Origin: Gemmatimonadota bacterium
GTDB lineage: Bacteria > Gemmatimonadota > Gemmatimonadetes > Longimicrobiales > Gaopeijiaceae
DNA length: 64,000 nucleotides
Assembly (NCBI GenBank): GCA_022826565.1
Contig: JAJDUP010000026.1
Location: forward strand, 124,001-188,000
Direction of reading: 5' to 3'
Positions within the stretch are counted from its first letter, which is position 1. Every line of letters starts with the position of its first letter. The notes under the pieces are model-generated. The model was not told the DNA's origin, ran no database searches, and worked only from the letters and a program-made list of their open reading frames with translations. Below are positions 8,325 through 17,131 of the stretch, piece by piece. The translations under genes were made by a program, and so were the position numbers.

Positions 8325-8342
8325 GCTAACCGCTGTCTCCCG

Positions 8343-9755
8343 CTAGTCGCGGTAGTCGGTGCCGTCCTCCGGATCAACCATGAGGACGAACTCGGGATAG
8401 GCGTCGATTCCCAGCTCTGCCGCATCCTGCCCGATCTCCTCGACTTCCTTCGAAACCCGGACGCCGACCGTCTTCTCGAGGACCGTCCACAGCACCCATG
8501 CCACCGTAAAGACGAAGGCGCCGACGCTCACCACGCCGATCAGCTGCGTGGTGAAGGAGGCTCCCACGGAGAAGCTGGCGGCCAGCGTGCCCCAGACCCC
8601 GGCGAAGAGGTGGGCGGGCACTGCGCCGACCACGTCGTCGATCCGGCGCGTTTCGAGGAACCTCAGGCCCGCGGTGCAGAACACGGCTCCCACGGCGCCG
8701 ATCAGAACTGCCAGCTTGGCGTCCTGGACATCGGGTGCGGCGGTGATCGCCACCAGCCCCGCGATTGCGCCGTTCAGGCCGGCGAAGAGATCGACCCGCC
8801 CCAGGATCGGCCTGGACACGCAGATCGCGGTGACCACACCCGCCGCGGCGGCGAGATTGGTGTTGACGATCACGTTGCTCATCAGGACGGCGTTGGCCGC
8901 GCTGTCCAGCGCGAGCACCGAGCCCCCGTTGAAGCCGAACCACCCCAGCCAGAGGATGAACACCCCCAGCGTGACCGCCGGGATGTTGGACGGAGGCGTC
9001 AGCTTCACGGATCCGTCCCTGCGGAACTTGCCCCACCTGGGTCCGACGACCAGCGCCCCCGCAAGCGCGGCCCAGCCTCCGGTCGAGTGCACGATCGTGG
9101 ATCCCGCGAAGTCGGTGAATCCCATCTCGTAGAGCCACCCGCCGCCCCACGTCCACGCGCCGATGATTGGATAGATGATCGCGGTGAGGACGGCAGTGAA
9201 GGCAAAGAAGGCCCAGAGGTTGACCCGCTCCGCCAGCGCTCCGGAAACGATCGAAGCCGTAGTCGCTACGAAGACCATCTGGAAGAACCAGTCGGAAGTG
9301 ACTGCGTACCCGTTGTCCACCACCGCGGCCAAAGCGCCCTCGTCCCCGCCGATCAGGGCGAGCTCATCGGCGGACGGCCCGTAGAACAGATCGAGTTTGC
9401 CGATGAAACCGCTCACGTCGGTGTACATCAGCCCGTAGCCGATGACGAAGTATGCCAGTCCGGCAATCGCGTACAGGCCAATGTTCTTCAGACAGATTAC
9501 CGACGCGTTCTTCGATCGGACGGATCCGGATTCCAGCATCGTGAATCCGGCGCACATCCACATCACCAGCGCTCCCCAGATCAGGAACGAGAAGGTGTTC
9601 AGGATGAAACCCGTGTCCGACACGGCCTCCTGGGCGGTCAATGCTCCCGGCCAGGCAGCCAGGGCGAACACCGCGAACAGACCGGCCACGAGTACCGTTC
9701 TTCCTGTCCGGGCGTTTCGAAGTGTGAAAAAGGATGGAATTCGGGTGACGTTCAT
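8343..9755 (-). CDS. amt: Ammonium transporter (Amt family)
   Basis: 470 residues from ATG at 9755, preceded by a GGAGAA ribosome-binding site; the open frame extends further upstream but has no comparable start. A signal-like segment (about 20-42, ending 'ALTAQE') precedes eleven expected transmembrane helices. The pore histidine pair is visible: His223 in 'IVHSTGGWAALAGA' and His382 in 'VVGAVPAHLFAGVWG'. The gene passively conducts NH4+/NH3 across the inner membrane for nitrogen assimilation. The C-terminus has an acidic cytoplasmic tail of about 60 residues. No PII (glnK) gene is adjacent, which is unusual. A hairpin lies in the leader (9776-9812). Confidence 0.95.
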   Translation of the reverse strand: MNVTRIPSFFTLRNARTGRTVLVAGLFAVFALAAWPGALTAQEAVSDTGFILNTFSFLIWGALVMWMCAGFTMLESGSVRSKNASVICLKNIGLYAIAGLAYFVIGYGLMYTDVSGFIGKLDLFYGPSADELALIGGDEGALAAVVDNGYAVTSDWFFQMVFVATTASIVSGALAERVNLWAFFAFTAVLTAIIYPIIGAWTWGGGWLYEMGFTDFAGSTIVHSTGGWAALAGALVVGPRWGKFRRDGSVKLTPPSNIPAVTLGVFILWLGWFGFNGGSVLALDSAANAVLMSNVIVNTNLAAAAGVVTAICVSRPILGRVDLFAGLNGAIAGLVAITAAPDVQDAKLAVLIGAVGAVFCTAGLRFLETRRIDDVVGAVPAHLFAGVWGTLAASFSVGASFTTQLIGVVSVGAFVFTVAWVLWTVLEKTVGVRVSKEVEEIGQDAAELGIDAYPEFVLMVDPEDGTDYRD

Positions 9756-10069
9756 GGCTTCTCCAAGTGCGCGGTGGCGTTCAGGAAAGAGGGGCCGGCG
9801 CCTCTGAACGCCGGGTCCCGGCAATCGTCGGGTGTCACAAAGCAATTTGGGGAGAGAATGCGTGTTGAGCCACATCGGCGCAAGGGGCAGAGGGCCTGTT
9901 TGGGCCCCGCCGCCGGAGGGCCGTCGAATCGGGTTTCCAGTCGCAGGTCTTGACGCACTCGGGGCGCTGTCCTTCACTTTGGCTTCGCCCGGTCGACGTG
10001 GTGGACACACCCGTCGCAAGTGAGCCGGATTCTGCCGCAGGGGAAGACCCGCCAGGGATTGGAGCCGAA
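9756..10069. other. Divergent amt/porin intergenic region
   Basis: A 314-bp region between divergent genes that must hold both promoters. Apart from the hairpin at 9776-9812 and the GGAG ribosome-binding site of the porin near 10061, I see no convincing -35/-10 or -24/-12 pair and no supported coding sequence. Confidence 0.5.
9776..9812 (-). promoter_or_regulatory. Inverted repeat in the amt leader
   Basis: Arms GGCGTTCAG (9776-9784) and CTGAACGCC (9804-9812) are perfectly complementary over 9 bp, with GAGG/CCTC pairing inside. The inner end lies about 20 nt from the amt start, just outside the ribosome-binding site. It could be an mRNA hairpin or a protein operator affecting amt. Confidence 0.45.
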
Positions 10070-11128
10070 ATGACGAATCGTGCCGGATTACTCGCTGCGT
10101 TGGTTCTTGGTCTGTCCCTTCACGGTGCCGTGCCCGCCCGGGCTCAGGAGTTCATGGCCAGAGGCGGTTCCAGCGTTGTTCTGGGCGCTCGGGTACAGGT
10201 CCAGTACGAAGCCTCGGGGGAGGAGGACGTACCGGCGACCTTCTTCATCCGGCGCGCGTGGGTGACGATCGACGGCAGTCTGAACGAGCACGTCGGGGGC
10301 AGGGTGCAATTCAATGCACAGGGCTCCTCGGTGCTGGAGGCGTATCTCGAGTTGAAGCCCTCCGAGGCCTTCCAGGTACAGATCGGCCAGTTCAAGCGGG
10401 CGATGTCCTACTACTGGCTGGCAGCCAACTCGGACCTCCCTCTGATCGAACGCAACGCACGGGTTTCAGGGGTGGAACACTGCCCGGGTGTGGGCGGGGT
10501 CTGCTCCTTCGGCCAGTTCACCGGATCACTCGGCCTCGACAATTACGAACCGGGCATCCTCATGACGGGTCGATTCGCCGAACGGCGGATGGGCTACAGG
10601 GTGACGATCACCAACGGCGAGGGGCTGAGCCGGAAGGATGTGAATACCCGCAAGTCGGTCTCGGGCCGGCTCTCGACCTTCTTCGGCGAAAACAGCCGAC
10701 TCTCGGCCTACGTCGCCCTCGACGAAACACTTGATTCCCGAGGGACGACGATGGGGGTGCCCGCCTACGGAGCCGAGTTGGAAGTGGGCACCTGGCGGAA
10801 CGGCCCCCATCTTCTGGTCAACGGCCTGCAGGGGCGTAACTGGAAGGTCGACGACGATGCAGGTTTTGCAGCCTTCCAGCTCATGGGACTCTGGTATCGG
10901 CCCTTCCCCGAGGGTTCCGCCCTGGCCGCCTGGGAACCGCTGCTTCGCTTCAGCTGGGCGAACTCCGACTCGGCCGAGCCGGGAAGCATCAGCGGCACGG
11001 TGATCACGCCGGGGGTGATGTTCTATGCCGCGGGACGCAACGGGATCTCGGCTAACCTCGACATCTACGGGTCTTCGGACGACCGGAGTCACTGGTCGTT
11101 CAAGATCCAGGCCTTTACGTTCTTCTAG
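10070..11128 (+). CDS. OprP/OprO-like outer-membrane porin
   Basis: 352 residues from the ATG at 10070, preceded by GGAG; an upstream in-frame start at 9950 lacks such a site. The signal peptide ends near 'PARAQEF'. The mature protein shows the beginning of phosphate-selective porin-type barrels ('VVLGARVQVQYEA', 'FFIRRAWVTIDGSL', 'AYLELKPSEAFQVQIGQFK') and ends with a terminal phenylalanine ('IQAFTFF'), the outer-membrane insertion signal. Being divergent from amt, it might help nutrient uptake, but specificity for phosphate is not shown. The stop codon is inside a 19-bp tandem duplication. Confidence 0.8.
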   Translation: MTNRAGLLAALVLGLSLHGAVPARAQEFMARGGSSVVLGARVQVQYEASGEEDVPATFFIRRAWVTIDGSLNEHVGGRVQFNAQGSSVLEAYLELKPSEAFQVQIGQFKRAMSYYWLAANSDLPLIERNARVSGVEHCPGVGGVCSFGQFTGSLGLDNYEPGILMTGRFAERRMGYRVTITNGEGLSRKDVNTRKSVSGRLSTFFGENSRLSAYVALDETLDSRGTTMGVPAYGAELEVGTWRNGPHLLVNGLQGRNWKVDDDAGFAAFQLMGLWYRPFPEGSALAAWEPLLRFSWANSDSAEPGSISGTVITPGVMFYAAGRNGISANLDIYGSSDDRSHWSFKIQAFTFF

Positions 11129-11148
11129 CGCCTTTACGTTCTTCTGGC
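11111..11148 (+). repeat. 19-bp tandem duplication spanning the porin stop codon
   Basis: Copies at 11111-11129 and 11130-11148 differ only at one base: TAG (the real stop) in copy 1 reads TGG in copy 2. The rest of 11149-11295 shows no feature I can support. Confidence 0.9.
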
Positions 11149-11295
11149 GGAGCGCTTCCTTGGCGGCGGCGGGGCTTCCCGGCACTCGGAAACGATGCCG
11201 GAGGGGACACGTCTGAATGCACGGACGACCGCCTCGCCGATGGTTCCGGATTCAGAGATGGACCGCCGGCGCGGCGGGAGCCGAAATGGGCCGGG

Positions 11296-11634
11296 CTAGC
11301 CGGCGAAGCTTGCCTGCGCGTCCGCCGCGGTATCGAAGACCTTGGTGAGACGGACGAAGCCGCTGACTTCGAGTACCTCGCGGATGTGGTCGGGCACTTG
11401 GCAGAGCGCCAGTCCGCCCCCGGCGGCGTTGGTCTTGCGGATCGCGATCAGGAGGACTCGCAACCCCGCGGAACTCATGTACCTGAGCCCGCTGCAGTCA
11501 ACTACCAGGCCGCTGACGCCCTTGTCGATGATCGCACGCAAGGCCTGGTCGAAGTCCTTCGCGTTAGCGGAGTCGACGCGGCCGCTGACCGTCGCGACCG
11601 CTGTGGTGCCAGAGTAGCTGGTTTCCACGTTCAT
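11296..11634 (-). CDS. STAS-domain anti-sigma factor antagonist
   Basis: 112 residues, a single STAS domain of SpoIIAA/RsbV type. The phosphoacceptor region 'CSGLRYMSSAGLRVLL' contains the conserved serine (about residue 56) and the following leucine/valine pattern. In this family the unphosphorylated form binds and sequesters an anti-sigma kinase, releasing its sigma factor. Its start overlaps the stop of the kinase-like gene by four bases, so the pair is co-translated. The receiver-phosphatase gene on the opposite strand is the likely activating enzyme. Confidence 0.92.
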   Translation of the reverse strand: MNVETSYSGTTAVATVSGRVDSANAKDFDQALRAIIDKGVSGLVVDCSGLRYMSSAGLRVLLIAIRKTNAAGGGLALCQVPDHIREVLEVSGFVRLTKVFDTAADAQASFAG

Positions 11635-12074
11635 GCATTTTCCTCCGAGTGTGCCGTAAGTGGCTGCACGAGGCTAAGGCGGTTCCATCCCTCTGTCCGC
11701 TCGTAGCTGAGCGTATCAACGAACGCCTTGGTGAGATGAATGCCGAGACCGCCTATCGTACGGTCTTCAGCGGAAAGGTCCAGATCGGGGTCCGGAGCGT
11801 CCAGCAACGGGTTGAAAGGCCGACCGTTGTCCTCGATCACCGCGACGATCCGTTCGTCCTTCATTTCCAGCGTCACCTTGATGGCAGCATCCGATGTGTC
11901 TTGATCGAAAGCATAGGAGACCACGTTGGTCAGGAGTTCGTCCAGAGCCAACTGGAACTTGAACACGATGTCCACGGGCACGTCTTGCTCGACGGCCATC
12001 TCCTCGAACATCTCGGCAACGCGGCGAGGCTCATCTCCGTCGAGCGCGAGGTGCAGTTCATTCCTGACTTCCAC
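11631..12074 (-). CDS. RsbW/SpoIIAB-type serine kinase, anti-sigma regulatory factor
   Basis: 147 residues from GTG at 12074, chosen because GGAGGA lies eight bases upstream and the product then begins at the domain ('VEVRNELHLALDGDE'); the frame extends to an ATG at 12149. It is a small GHKL ATPase: N box 'LALDELLTNVVSYAFDQ' with the Asn, G1 box 'IEDNGRPFNPL', G2 'GGLGIHLTKAFVD'. Such proteins bind a sigma factor or another partner and phosphorylate the STAS antagonist. It overlaps the STAS gene. No sigma factor is encoded in the window, so the target is elsewhere or is not a sigma factor. Confidence 0.9.
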   Translation of the reverse strand: MEVRNELHLALDGDEPRRVAEMFEEMAVEQDVPVDIVFKFQLALDELLTNVVSYAFDQDTSDAAIKVTLEMKDERIVAVIEDNGRPFNPLLDAPDPDLDLSAEDRTIGGLGIHLTKAFVDTLSYERTEGWNRLSLVQPLTAHSEENA

Positions 12075-12537
12075 CTTCGTCCTCCTCCACGGAGCGAACT
12101 CTAGCGACGCTGCCCTCGGGGGTTCGATGTGTGGTAGTGCGATCACCAAATCCTCTTAGGCCTGCTACGATTTCTCATTCAATGGCCAAAAAGGTACTGG
12201 CGAATGGCCTGCAAGTCCAGAACTTCGCCTGCAGACAGCCGAATGGAGGGATCCTCAACCATCGTGGAGCCGGTTGCGAGGCCACCGCCCGGTCGCCGAA
12301 CCCCAGTGGCCCGGTGCACACGATGCGTGGTGGCGACCGGGGTGCATGGCGATTAGACTATAGGCGGTTCGGGTCCGACCCCCGGGATAGAGGGGGGGCG
12401 CCTGGCTTATGGAGGCGCCTGGATGAGCGCCGAATGCGTTCGGGGCCGGCGTGTCCCGGCACGGTGCTTACACTACACGATTCCTCACTGGTGTCTGGTG
12501 GACGGCAGCGGCCAGCCAGACTTGGAGCGGTTGCACA
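12075..12537. other. Divergent intergenic region of the partner-switching island
   Basis: 463 bp between divergent regulatory genes, minus a possible 25-codon N-terminal extension of the kinase. It contains a direct repeat GGCGCCTGG (12397-12405 and 12414-12422) and an AT-richer spot near 12350-12363 that could be part of a promoter. No small gene or structured RNA that I can recognise. Confidence 0.45.
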
Positions 12538-13695
12538 TTGGCGAAGATTCTGGTTGTCGACGATGAGCCGGATCTGGAGCTTCTGCTGAGACAGAAGTTC
12601 CGCAAAAGGATCCGCAAGGGCGTACTCACCCTGATTTTCGCCCAGAACGGGGTGGAGGCGCTCGCCCAACTCGAGGCCCACGACGATGTCGATATGGTCC
12701 TGTCCGACATCAACATGCCCCAGATGGACGGGTTGACGCTCCTCAACCAGCTGAACGAGCTGAACCGCGACCTCAGGGCGGTGATCGTCACGGCCTATGG
12801 GGACATGAAGAACATCCGCACCGCGATGAATCGCGGCGCGTTCGACTTCATCACCAAGCCGATCGATTTCCACGATCTGGAAGCGACGATCGCGAAGACG
12901 CTGGCACATCTGGAGGTGATGCGGGAAGCACTTCGTTCACGGGACGAACTCGTTGCCATCAGGCGCGAACTGGGGGTCGCCGCGCGCATGCAGGAGTCGA
13001 TTCTGCCCACCGACTTCCCCTCCGACCCGCGCTACGAGATTCATGCCACCATGACCCCCGCGCTCGAGGTAGGCGGCGATTTCTACGACTTCTTCAAGCT
13101 TGAAGACGGGCGAATGGGGATCGTCATGGCCGACGTTTCCGGCAAGGGGGTTCCGGCAGCCCTGTTCATGATGGTCAGCCGGACGCTCATGAAGGGGACG
13201 GCGATCGGCGAAGCCGATCCTGCCAGGGCGCTCGCGGAGGTCAACCGGCTTCTGGTCGAGTCCAACGAGGAATCGATGTTCGTGACGCTCTTCTACGCCA
13301 GCTTCGATCCCGCCGAGGGGCGCATGGAGTTCGCGAACGGCGGACACAATCTTCCCTACGTCGTGAAGCAAAACGGGGAGGTGCACCAGATCGACTGCGA
13401 CTCGGGCGTCGTTCTGGCCGTGCTCCCCGGATTCGAGTTCCCGGGCGGAGCGCTCGAACTGGAGCCGGGGGACGTGGTCTTCTTCTATACGGATGGCATA
13501 ACCGAGGCCATGAACGAGGAAGGCGAAGAGTTCGGTGACGATGCACTCGCCGACACGCTGGGCGAGGTCGCGGGCAGTGACGCGGCCACGATCAGCGAGC
13601 GGGTGGTCGAGGCCGTGCGCCTGCACGCGGGCGAGGCTCCGCAGTCGGACGACATCACGTGTCTGTGCCTCCGGGTCGAGGACAGGGCGTCCTGA
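12538..13695 (+). CDS. Response-regulator receiver fused to PP2C (RsbU/SpoIIE-type) phosphatase
   Basis: About 385 residues from TTG at 12538, preceded by GGAG; the frame is open to 12451 but the receiver domain begins 'LAKILVVDDEPD'. Receiver domain (about 1-120): acidic pocket Asp8/Asp9, phosphoacceptor Asp57 in 'MVLSDINMPQMDG', Lys in 'FITKPIDF'. A helical linker (125-150) leads to the PPM phosphatase domain: 'EVGGDFYDFF', 'ADVSGKGVPAALFMM', 'FANGGHNLPY', 'FYTDGITEAMNEEGEEFG', 'QSDDITCL'. Phosphorylation of the receiver should switch the phosphatase, which would dephosphorylate the STAS antagonist encoded opposite. It overlaps the next gene by one base (TGATG). Confidence 0.93.
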   Translation: MAKILVVDDEPDLELLLRQKFRKRIRKGVLTLIFAQNGVEALAQLEAHDDVDMVLSDINMPQMDGLTLLNQLNELNRDLRAVIVTAYGDMKNIRTAMNRGAFDFITKPIDFHDLEATIAKTLAHLEVMREALRSRDELVAIRRELGVAARMQESILPTDFPSDPRYEIHATMTPALEVGGDFYDFFKLEDGRMGIVMADVSGKGVPAALFMMVSRTLMKGTAIGEADPARALAEVNRLLVESNEESMFVTLFYASFDPAEGRMEFANGGHNLPYVVKQNGEVHQIDCDSGVVLAVLPGFEFPGGALELEPGDVVFFYTDGITEAMNEEGEEFGDDALADTLGEVAGSDAATISERVVEAVRLHAGEAPQSDDITCLCLRVEDRAS

Positions 13696-14888
13696 TGCGC
13701 GGGGCGGGTTGCGTGTCGGGATTCCTGGCGGCTCTGGTGCTCTCGGCTTCGTCCGCGGGTGGGGCCGCGGCGCAGACGGAGTCCGGCGGCAGCGGGGTCT
13801 TCGCCGACTCGATCGTCTTCGGCCAGTCGGCTGCCGTGAGCGGCCCGGCGGCCGAATTGGGCGAGAACATGAACCTCGGCATCCGGGCCGCGTTCGAGGA
13901 GGCCAACCTCGAGGGGGGGATCCACGGCCGGGCGCTCCGGCTGCTTCTCCGCGACGACCGCTACGAGGCGGAGGCCGCCATCGAGAGCACGCGGGCTCTG
14001 ATCGAGCACGGCGTGTTCGGCCTCATCGGAGCGGTGGGCACCCCAACCTCCCGCGTCGCGGCGCCGATCGCCAGTGCGGCCCAGGTGCCCTACATCGGCG
14101 CCTTCACAGGCGCGGAACTGCTCAGGGGCGACGATCAGCGGTACATGGTCAACCTGCGCGCGTCCTACTACCAGGAGACCGAGGAGATGGTGGAGCGGCT
14201 CACCACGGACCTCGGGTTCAGCCGCATCGCGATCCTCTATCAGGACGACAGCTACGGACAGGCGGGGCTCACCGGCGTCGTCCAGGCCCTGGATCGAAGG
14301 AACATGGCGCTGGCCGGAGAGGGCACCTACGTGCGCAACACGGTCGCGGTGAAGCGTGCGCTCCTCAATCTGCGCAGCAACAACCCCGAGGCCATCATCA
14401 TCATCGGTGCCTACGGTGCGGCGGCCCAGTTCATCCTGTGGGCCCGCAAGATCGGCATGCAGCGGACCGTTTTCGTGAACATCTCCTTCGTCGGCAGCAA
14501 TGCGCTCCTGAACGCGCTGGGGCGCGGGGGCGACGGGGTCGTGGTAACGCAGGTCGTGCCCTTCCCGCGGGACACCTCGATTCCGGCCGTGGCACGCTAC
14601 CAGAACGCGATCCGGCGCATCGACGGATCGGCGCAGCCTGGGTTCGTCTCCCTCGAAGGATACCTCGCCGGGCGGCTTGTGGTCGAGGCGCTGCGTGCCT
14701 CGGCGGACCCCGGGGGAGCTCCCCCGACCAGAGCGGCTTTCCTCCAGACCCTCGAGGCGGCCGGCCCCATTGACCTTGACGGCTTCACGGTCCAGTACGG
14801 GCCGGCCGACAACCAGGGCTCGGACGAGGTCTTTCTGACGATCATCAGGGGGGGGAGGTTCGTTCCAGTCACCCGGCTCACCCGATGA
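13695..14888 (+). CDS. Periplasmic ligand-binding protein, branched-chain amino acid receptor type (Peripla_BP_6)
   Basis: 397 residues with a signal peptide ('SASSAGGAAAQTES' near residue 30). The fold follows type I periplasmic binding proteins: 'IVFGQSAAVSGPAAELGENM', 'LRLLLRDDRYEAEAAIESTR', 'FGLIGAVGTPTSRVAAPIAS', 'SRIAILYQDDSYGQAG', 'FVSLEGYLAGRLVVEALRAS'. No ABC permease or ATPase follows; instead it overlaps the phosphatase gene (TGATG) and the histidine kinase (ATGA). This makes a sensory role, presenting a ligand to the kinase, more likely than transport. The ligand is unknown. Confidence 0.88.
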   Translation: MRGAGCVSGFLAALVLSASSAGGAAAQTESGGSGVFADSIVFGQSAAVSGPAAELGENMNLGIRAAFEEANLEGGIHGRALRLLLRDDRYEAEAAIESTRALIEHGVFGLIGAVGTPTSRVAAPIASAAQVPYIGAFTGAELLRGDDQRYMVNLRASYYQETEEMVERLTTDLGFSRIAILYQDDSYGQAGLTGVVQALDRRNMALAGEGTYVRNTVAVKRALLNLRSNNPEAIIIIGAYGAAAQFILWARKIGMQRTVFVNISFVGSNALLNALGRGGDGVVVTQVVPFPRDTSIPAVARYQNAIRRIDGSAQPGFVSLEGYLAGRLVVEALRASADPGGAPPTRAAFLQTLEAAGPIDLDGFTVQYGPADNQGSDEVFLTIIRGGRFVPVTRLTR

Positions 14889-17122
14889 AGGACACCACGA
14901 GGACCCTCGACCACCGCCTGCACTCGGCCTTTGCGTGGGTGCTGAAGCGGCTGCCTGAACAGCTCCATGCCCGCGTGCACAAGTGGACGGGCGGGCGGCT
15001 CGGCATCGGGACGCAGATCGTCGTGGGGCTGGGGGGGGGCGTGCTGCTCACCCTCGGGGCCGTGGTCATGGCGCTTGTGCTGATGCGCGTTGTCAGCGCG
15101 CGGCAGACGGAGGTCAACGAGCAGCACATGCCTGCGCTGGTGGGCGCGTTCGATGTCGCCCAGCTGAGCGCCGAACTGGTGCGTGCGACTCCGCGGCTGG
15201 TCGCCGCCATGGATCTCGATGCGCTCGATTCCGTGAGAATCGATGTTCTCGGCACAGAGGACGCGCTTATGACGGCGGTGGAGGAGGTGATCGGGCCCCG
15301 GATGGTCGGGGGGGGCGCGGAGCCGGAAGGCGAATCCATCGAGGCGCTGGTCCAAAGACTGATCGACATCGTCACGGAGATCGGCGAATCCGTCAACAGA
15401 AGGCTGACCTACCGGGAACACCTTCAGGTTCTCGACGGGCAGCTGACCGACCTGGGCGTCGAGCTCCAGTTGGAGGTGGAGCATGAGATCGACGACCAGT
15501 ATTTCTTCATCAACACGGGACTGCGAGAACTCGGCGACACTCCCGCGCCCGTCGGGCAGCGCAGGACGCTGGCGGAGATCCAGCACTACTCGGGCCTCCT
15601 CAACTTCAAGGCCTACCAGAACGAGGCGACCGCCCTGATCGCCCAGGCGATTGCGGAGAACGATCTGGCGGCGTTGCAGGCGACCCGCGAGCGCCTCGAG
15701 ACGGCGCTGAGCGACGTCGTGGGTGCGCTGGTCGACATCCGTTCCCGGCCGAGGGCGTCGCTCCAGGAGCTGGTCGACCGGCTTGAGGACCTTTACCGGG
15801 CACCGGAGGGAGTCTTCGCCACCCGTTCGGGCGAACTGGAGGAACTGGCGCGGGCCGAAGAGCTGGTCGCGCAAAGCCGCCAGACGACGGCCGAACTTGT
15901 GGCGAGGGTGGAGGGGCTCGTCGACAGTGCGGAAGGCTCTGCGCAGGATGCCGCCAACCGTTCCGGAAATCTGGTCCAGCTGGGCTTCTGGTTCATGCTC
16001 ACGGTGACGTTGCTCGTCATCGGGTTCGCGGTGTTCGGGTGGAAGTTCTTCGGCGAGCGCCTTGTCGTCAGGATGGGCAGGCTCTCCCGGGCCACACGGC
16101 GGATGTCGAAGGGCGACCTCGAGGTGCAGGTGCAGATCGAGGGGAACGACGAACTCACCGACATGGCCGGAGCGCTCGAGGTGTTCCGGCAGCACGCCGT
16201 CGAGGTTCAGCGTCTCAACCTCGTCGAGAAGCTTGCCGCCGAGGTTCAGGCCAAGAACGACAAGCTCGAGGACACGCTCGAAAACCTGCGCCGGACGCAG
16301 CAGCAGGTGGTCAAGCAGGAGAAGCTGGCATCGCTGGGTGCGCTGACTGCGGGCATCGCGCACGAGATCAGGAACCCGCTCAACTTCGTGAACAACTTCG
16401 CCGCGCTCTCGACGGAGCTCATCGAGGAGCTGCGCGAGGAACTCGACGAGGGCGCCGAAGAGAACGGCGAGGTCGACCGCGAGTACGTCGACGAAATCCT
16501 GGGCGACCTCGACACGAATGTGAAAAAGGTCAACGAGCACGGGGAGCGCGCCAACCGGATCGTCGAGGGGATGCTGGCCCACTCTCGCGACGAAGCCGGC
16601 CAGGTCGAATCCGTAGACATGAACCTCATGCTCGACGAGTACACGAAACTCGCCTATCACGGAATGCGCGGCGCGGACCCGACATTCAACGTCGACATGA
16701 TCAAGGAATTCGATCCCACTGCCGGCGAGGTCGAGGCCATTGCCAGGGACCTCAGCCGCGTCTTCCTGAACGTCGTCACCAACGCGTGCCACGCCACCCA
16801 CCAGCGGCGGAAGAAATCGGACGATTCGAACTACTTCCCGACGGTTACGGTCAGAACGCAGAGTCTCGACGACCGGGTCCGCGTGACCGTCCACGACAAC
16901 GGTACCGGCATCCCCGACGACATCGTCGGCAAGATCTTCGATCCCTTCTTCACGACCAAGGCGGGGACCGGCGGCACGGGGCTCGGGCTTTCCATCTCCC
17001 ACGAGATCATTCAGGAACACGGCGGCAAGCTGGAGGTCAACACCGAGCCGGGCGAGTACACGGAGTTCGTCATCACACTGCCCCGGAAGGGCCCCCTGTC
17101 CACCGGGATCGAATCCGCCTGA
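14885..17122 (+). CDS. Membrane sensor histidine kinase with HAMP domain
   Basis: 745 residues. A cytoplasmic N-terminal tail, TM1 at about 38-70, an alpha-helical periplasmic region of roughly 290 residues, TM2 at about 366-390, HAMP (about 390-445), coiled coil, then the kinase core. The H box is 'LTAGIAHEIRNPLNFVNNF' with phospho-His493. ATP-binding motifs are 'VFLNVVTNACHATHQ' (N), 'VHDNGTGIPDDI' (G1), 'FDPFFTTKAGTGGTGLGLSI' (F/G2). The long helical sensor resembles kinases that bind a periplasmic protein partner, and the ligand-binding protein gene overlaps it. The only receiver domain nearby is in the phosphatase two genes upstream, the obvious substrate. Confidence 0.93.
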   Translation: MKDTTRTLDHRLHSAFAWVLKRLPEQLHARVHKWTGGRLGIGTQIVVGLGGGVLLTLGAVVMALVLMRVVSARQTEVNEQHMPALVGAFDVAQLSAELVRATPRLVAAMDLDALDSVRIDVLGTEDALMTAVEEVIGPRMVGGGAEPEGESIEALVQRLIDIVTEIGESVNRRLTYREHLQVLDGQLTDLGVELQLEVEHEIDDQYFFINTGLRELGDTPAPVGQRRTLAEIQHYSGLLNFKAYQNEATALIAQAIAENDLAALQATRERLETALSDVVGALVDIRSRPRASLQELVDRLEDLYRAPEGVFATRSGELEELARAEELVAQSRQTTAELVARVEGLVDSAEGSAQDAANRSGNLVQLGFWFMLTVTLLVIGFAVFGWKFFGERLVVRMGRLSRATRRMSKGDLEVQVQIEGNDELTDMAGALEVFRQHAVEVQRLNLVEKLAAEVQAKNDKLEDTLENLRRTQQQVVKQEKLASLGALTAGIAHEIRNPLNFVNNFAALSTELIEELREELDEGAEENGEVDREYVDEILGDLDTNVKKVNEHGERANRIVEGMLAHSRDEAGQVESVDMNLMLDEYTKLAYHGMRGADPTFNVDMIKEFDPTAGEVEAIARDLSRVFLNVVTNACHATHQRRKKSDDSNYFPTVTVRTQSLDDRVRVTVHDNGTGIPDDIVGKIFDPFFTTKAGTGGTGLGLSISHEIIQEHGGKLEVNTEPGEYTEFVITLPRKGPLSTGIESA

Positions 17123-17131
17123 TCATTCACC

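Noticed and set aside
6498-9953. 1151-codon plus-strand frame
   Set aside because: It lies antisense to the alpha-E, ATP-grasp and amt genes, all with full family motifs. Its translation is His/Arg/Gly-rich without any domain, typical of a high-GC shadow.
14597-17020. 807-codon minus-strand frame
   Set aside because: Antisense to the binding protein and histidine kinase, and low-complexity in composition.
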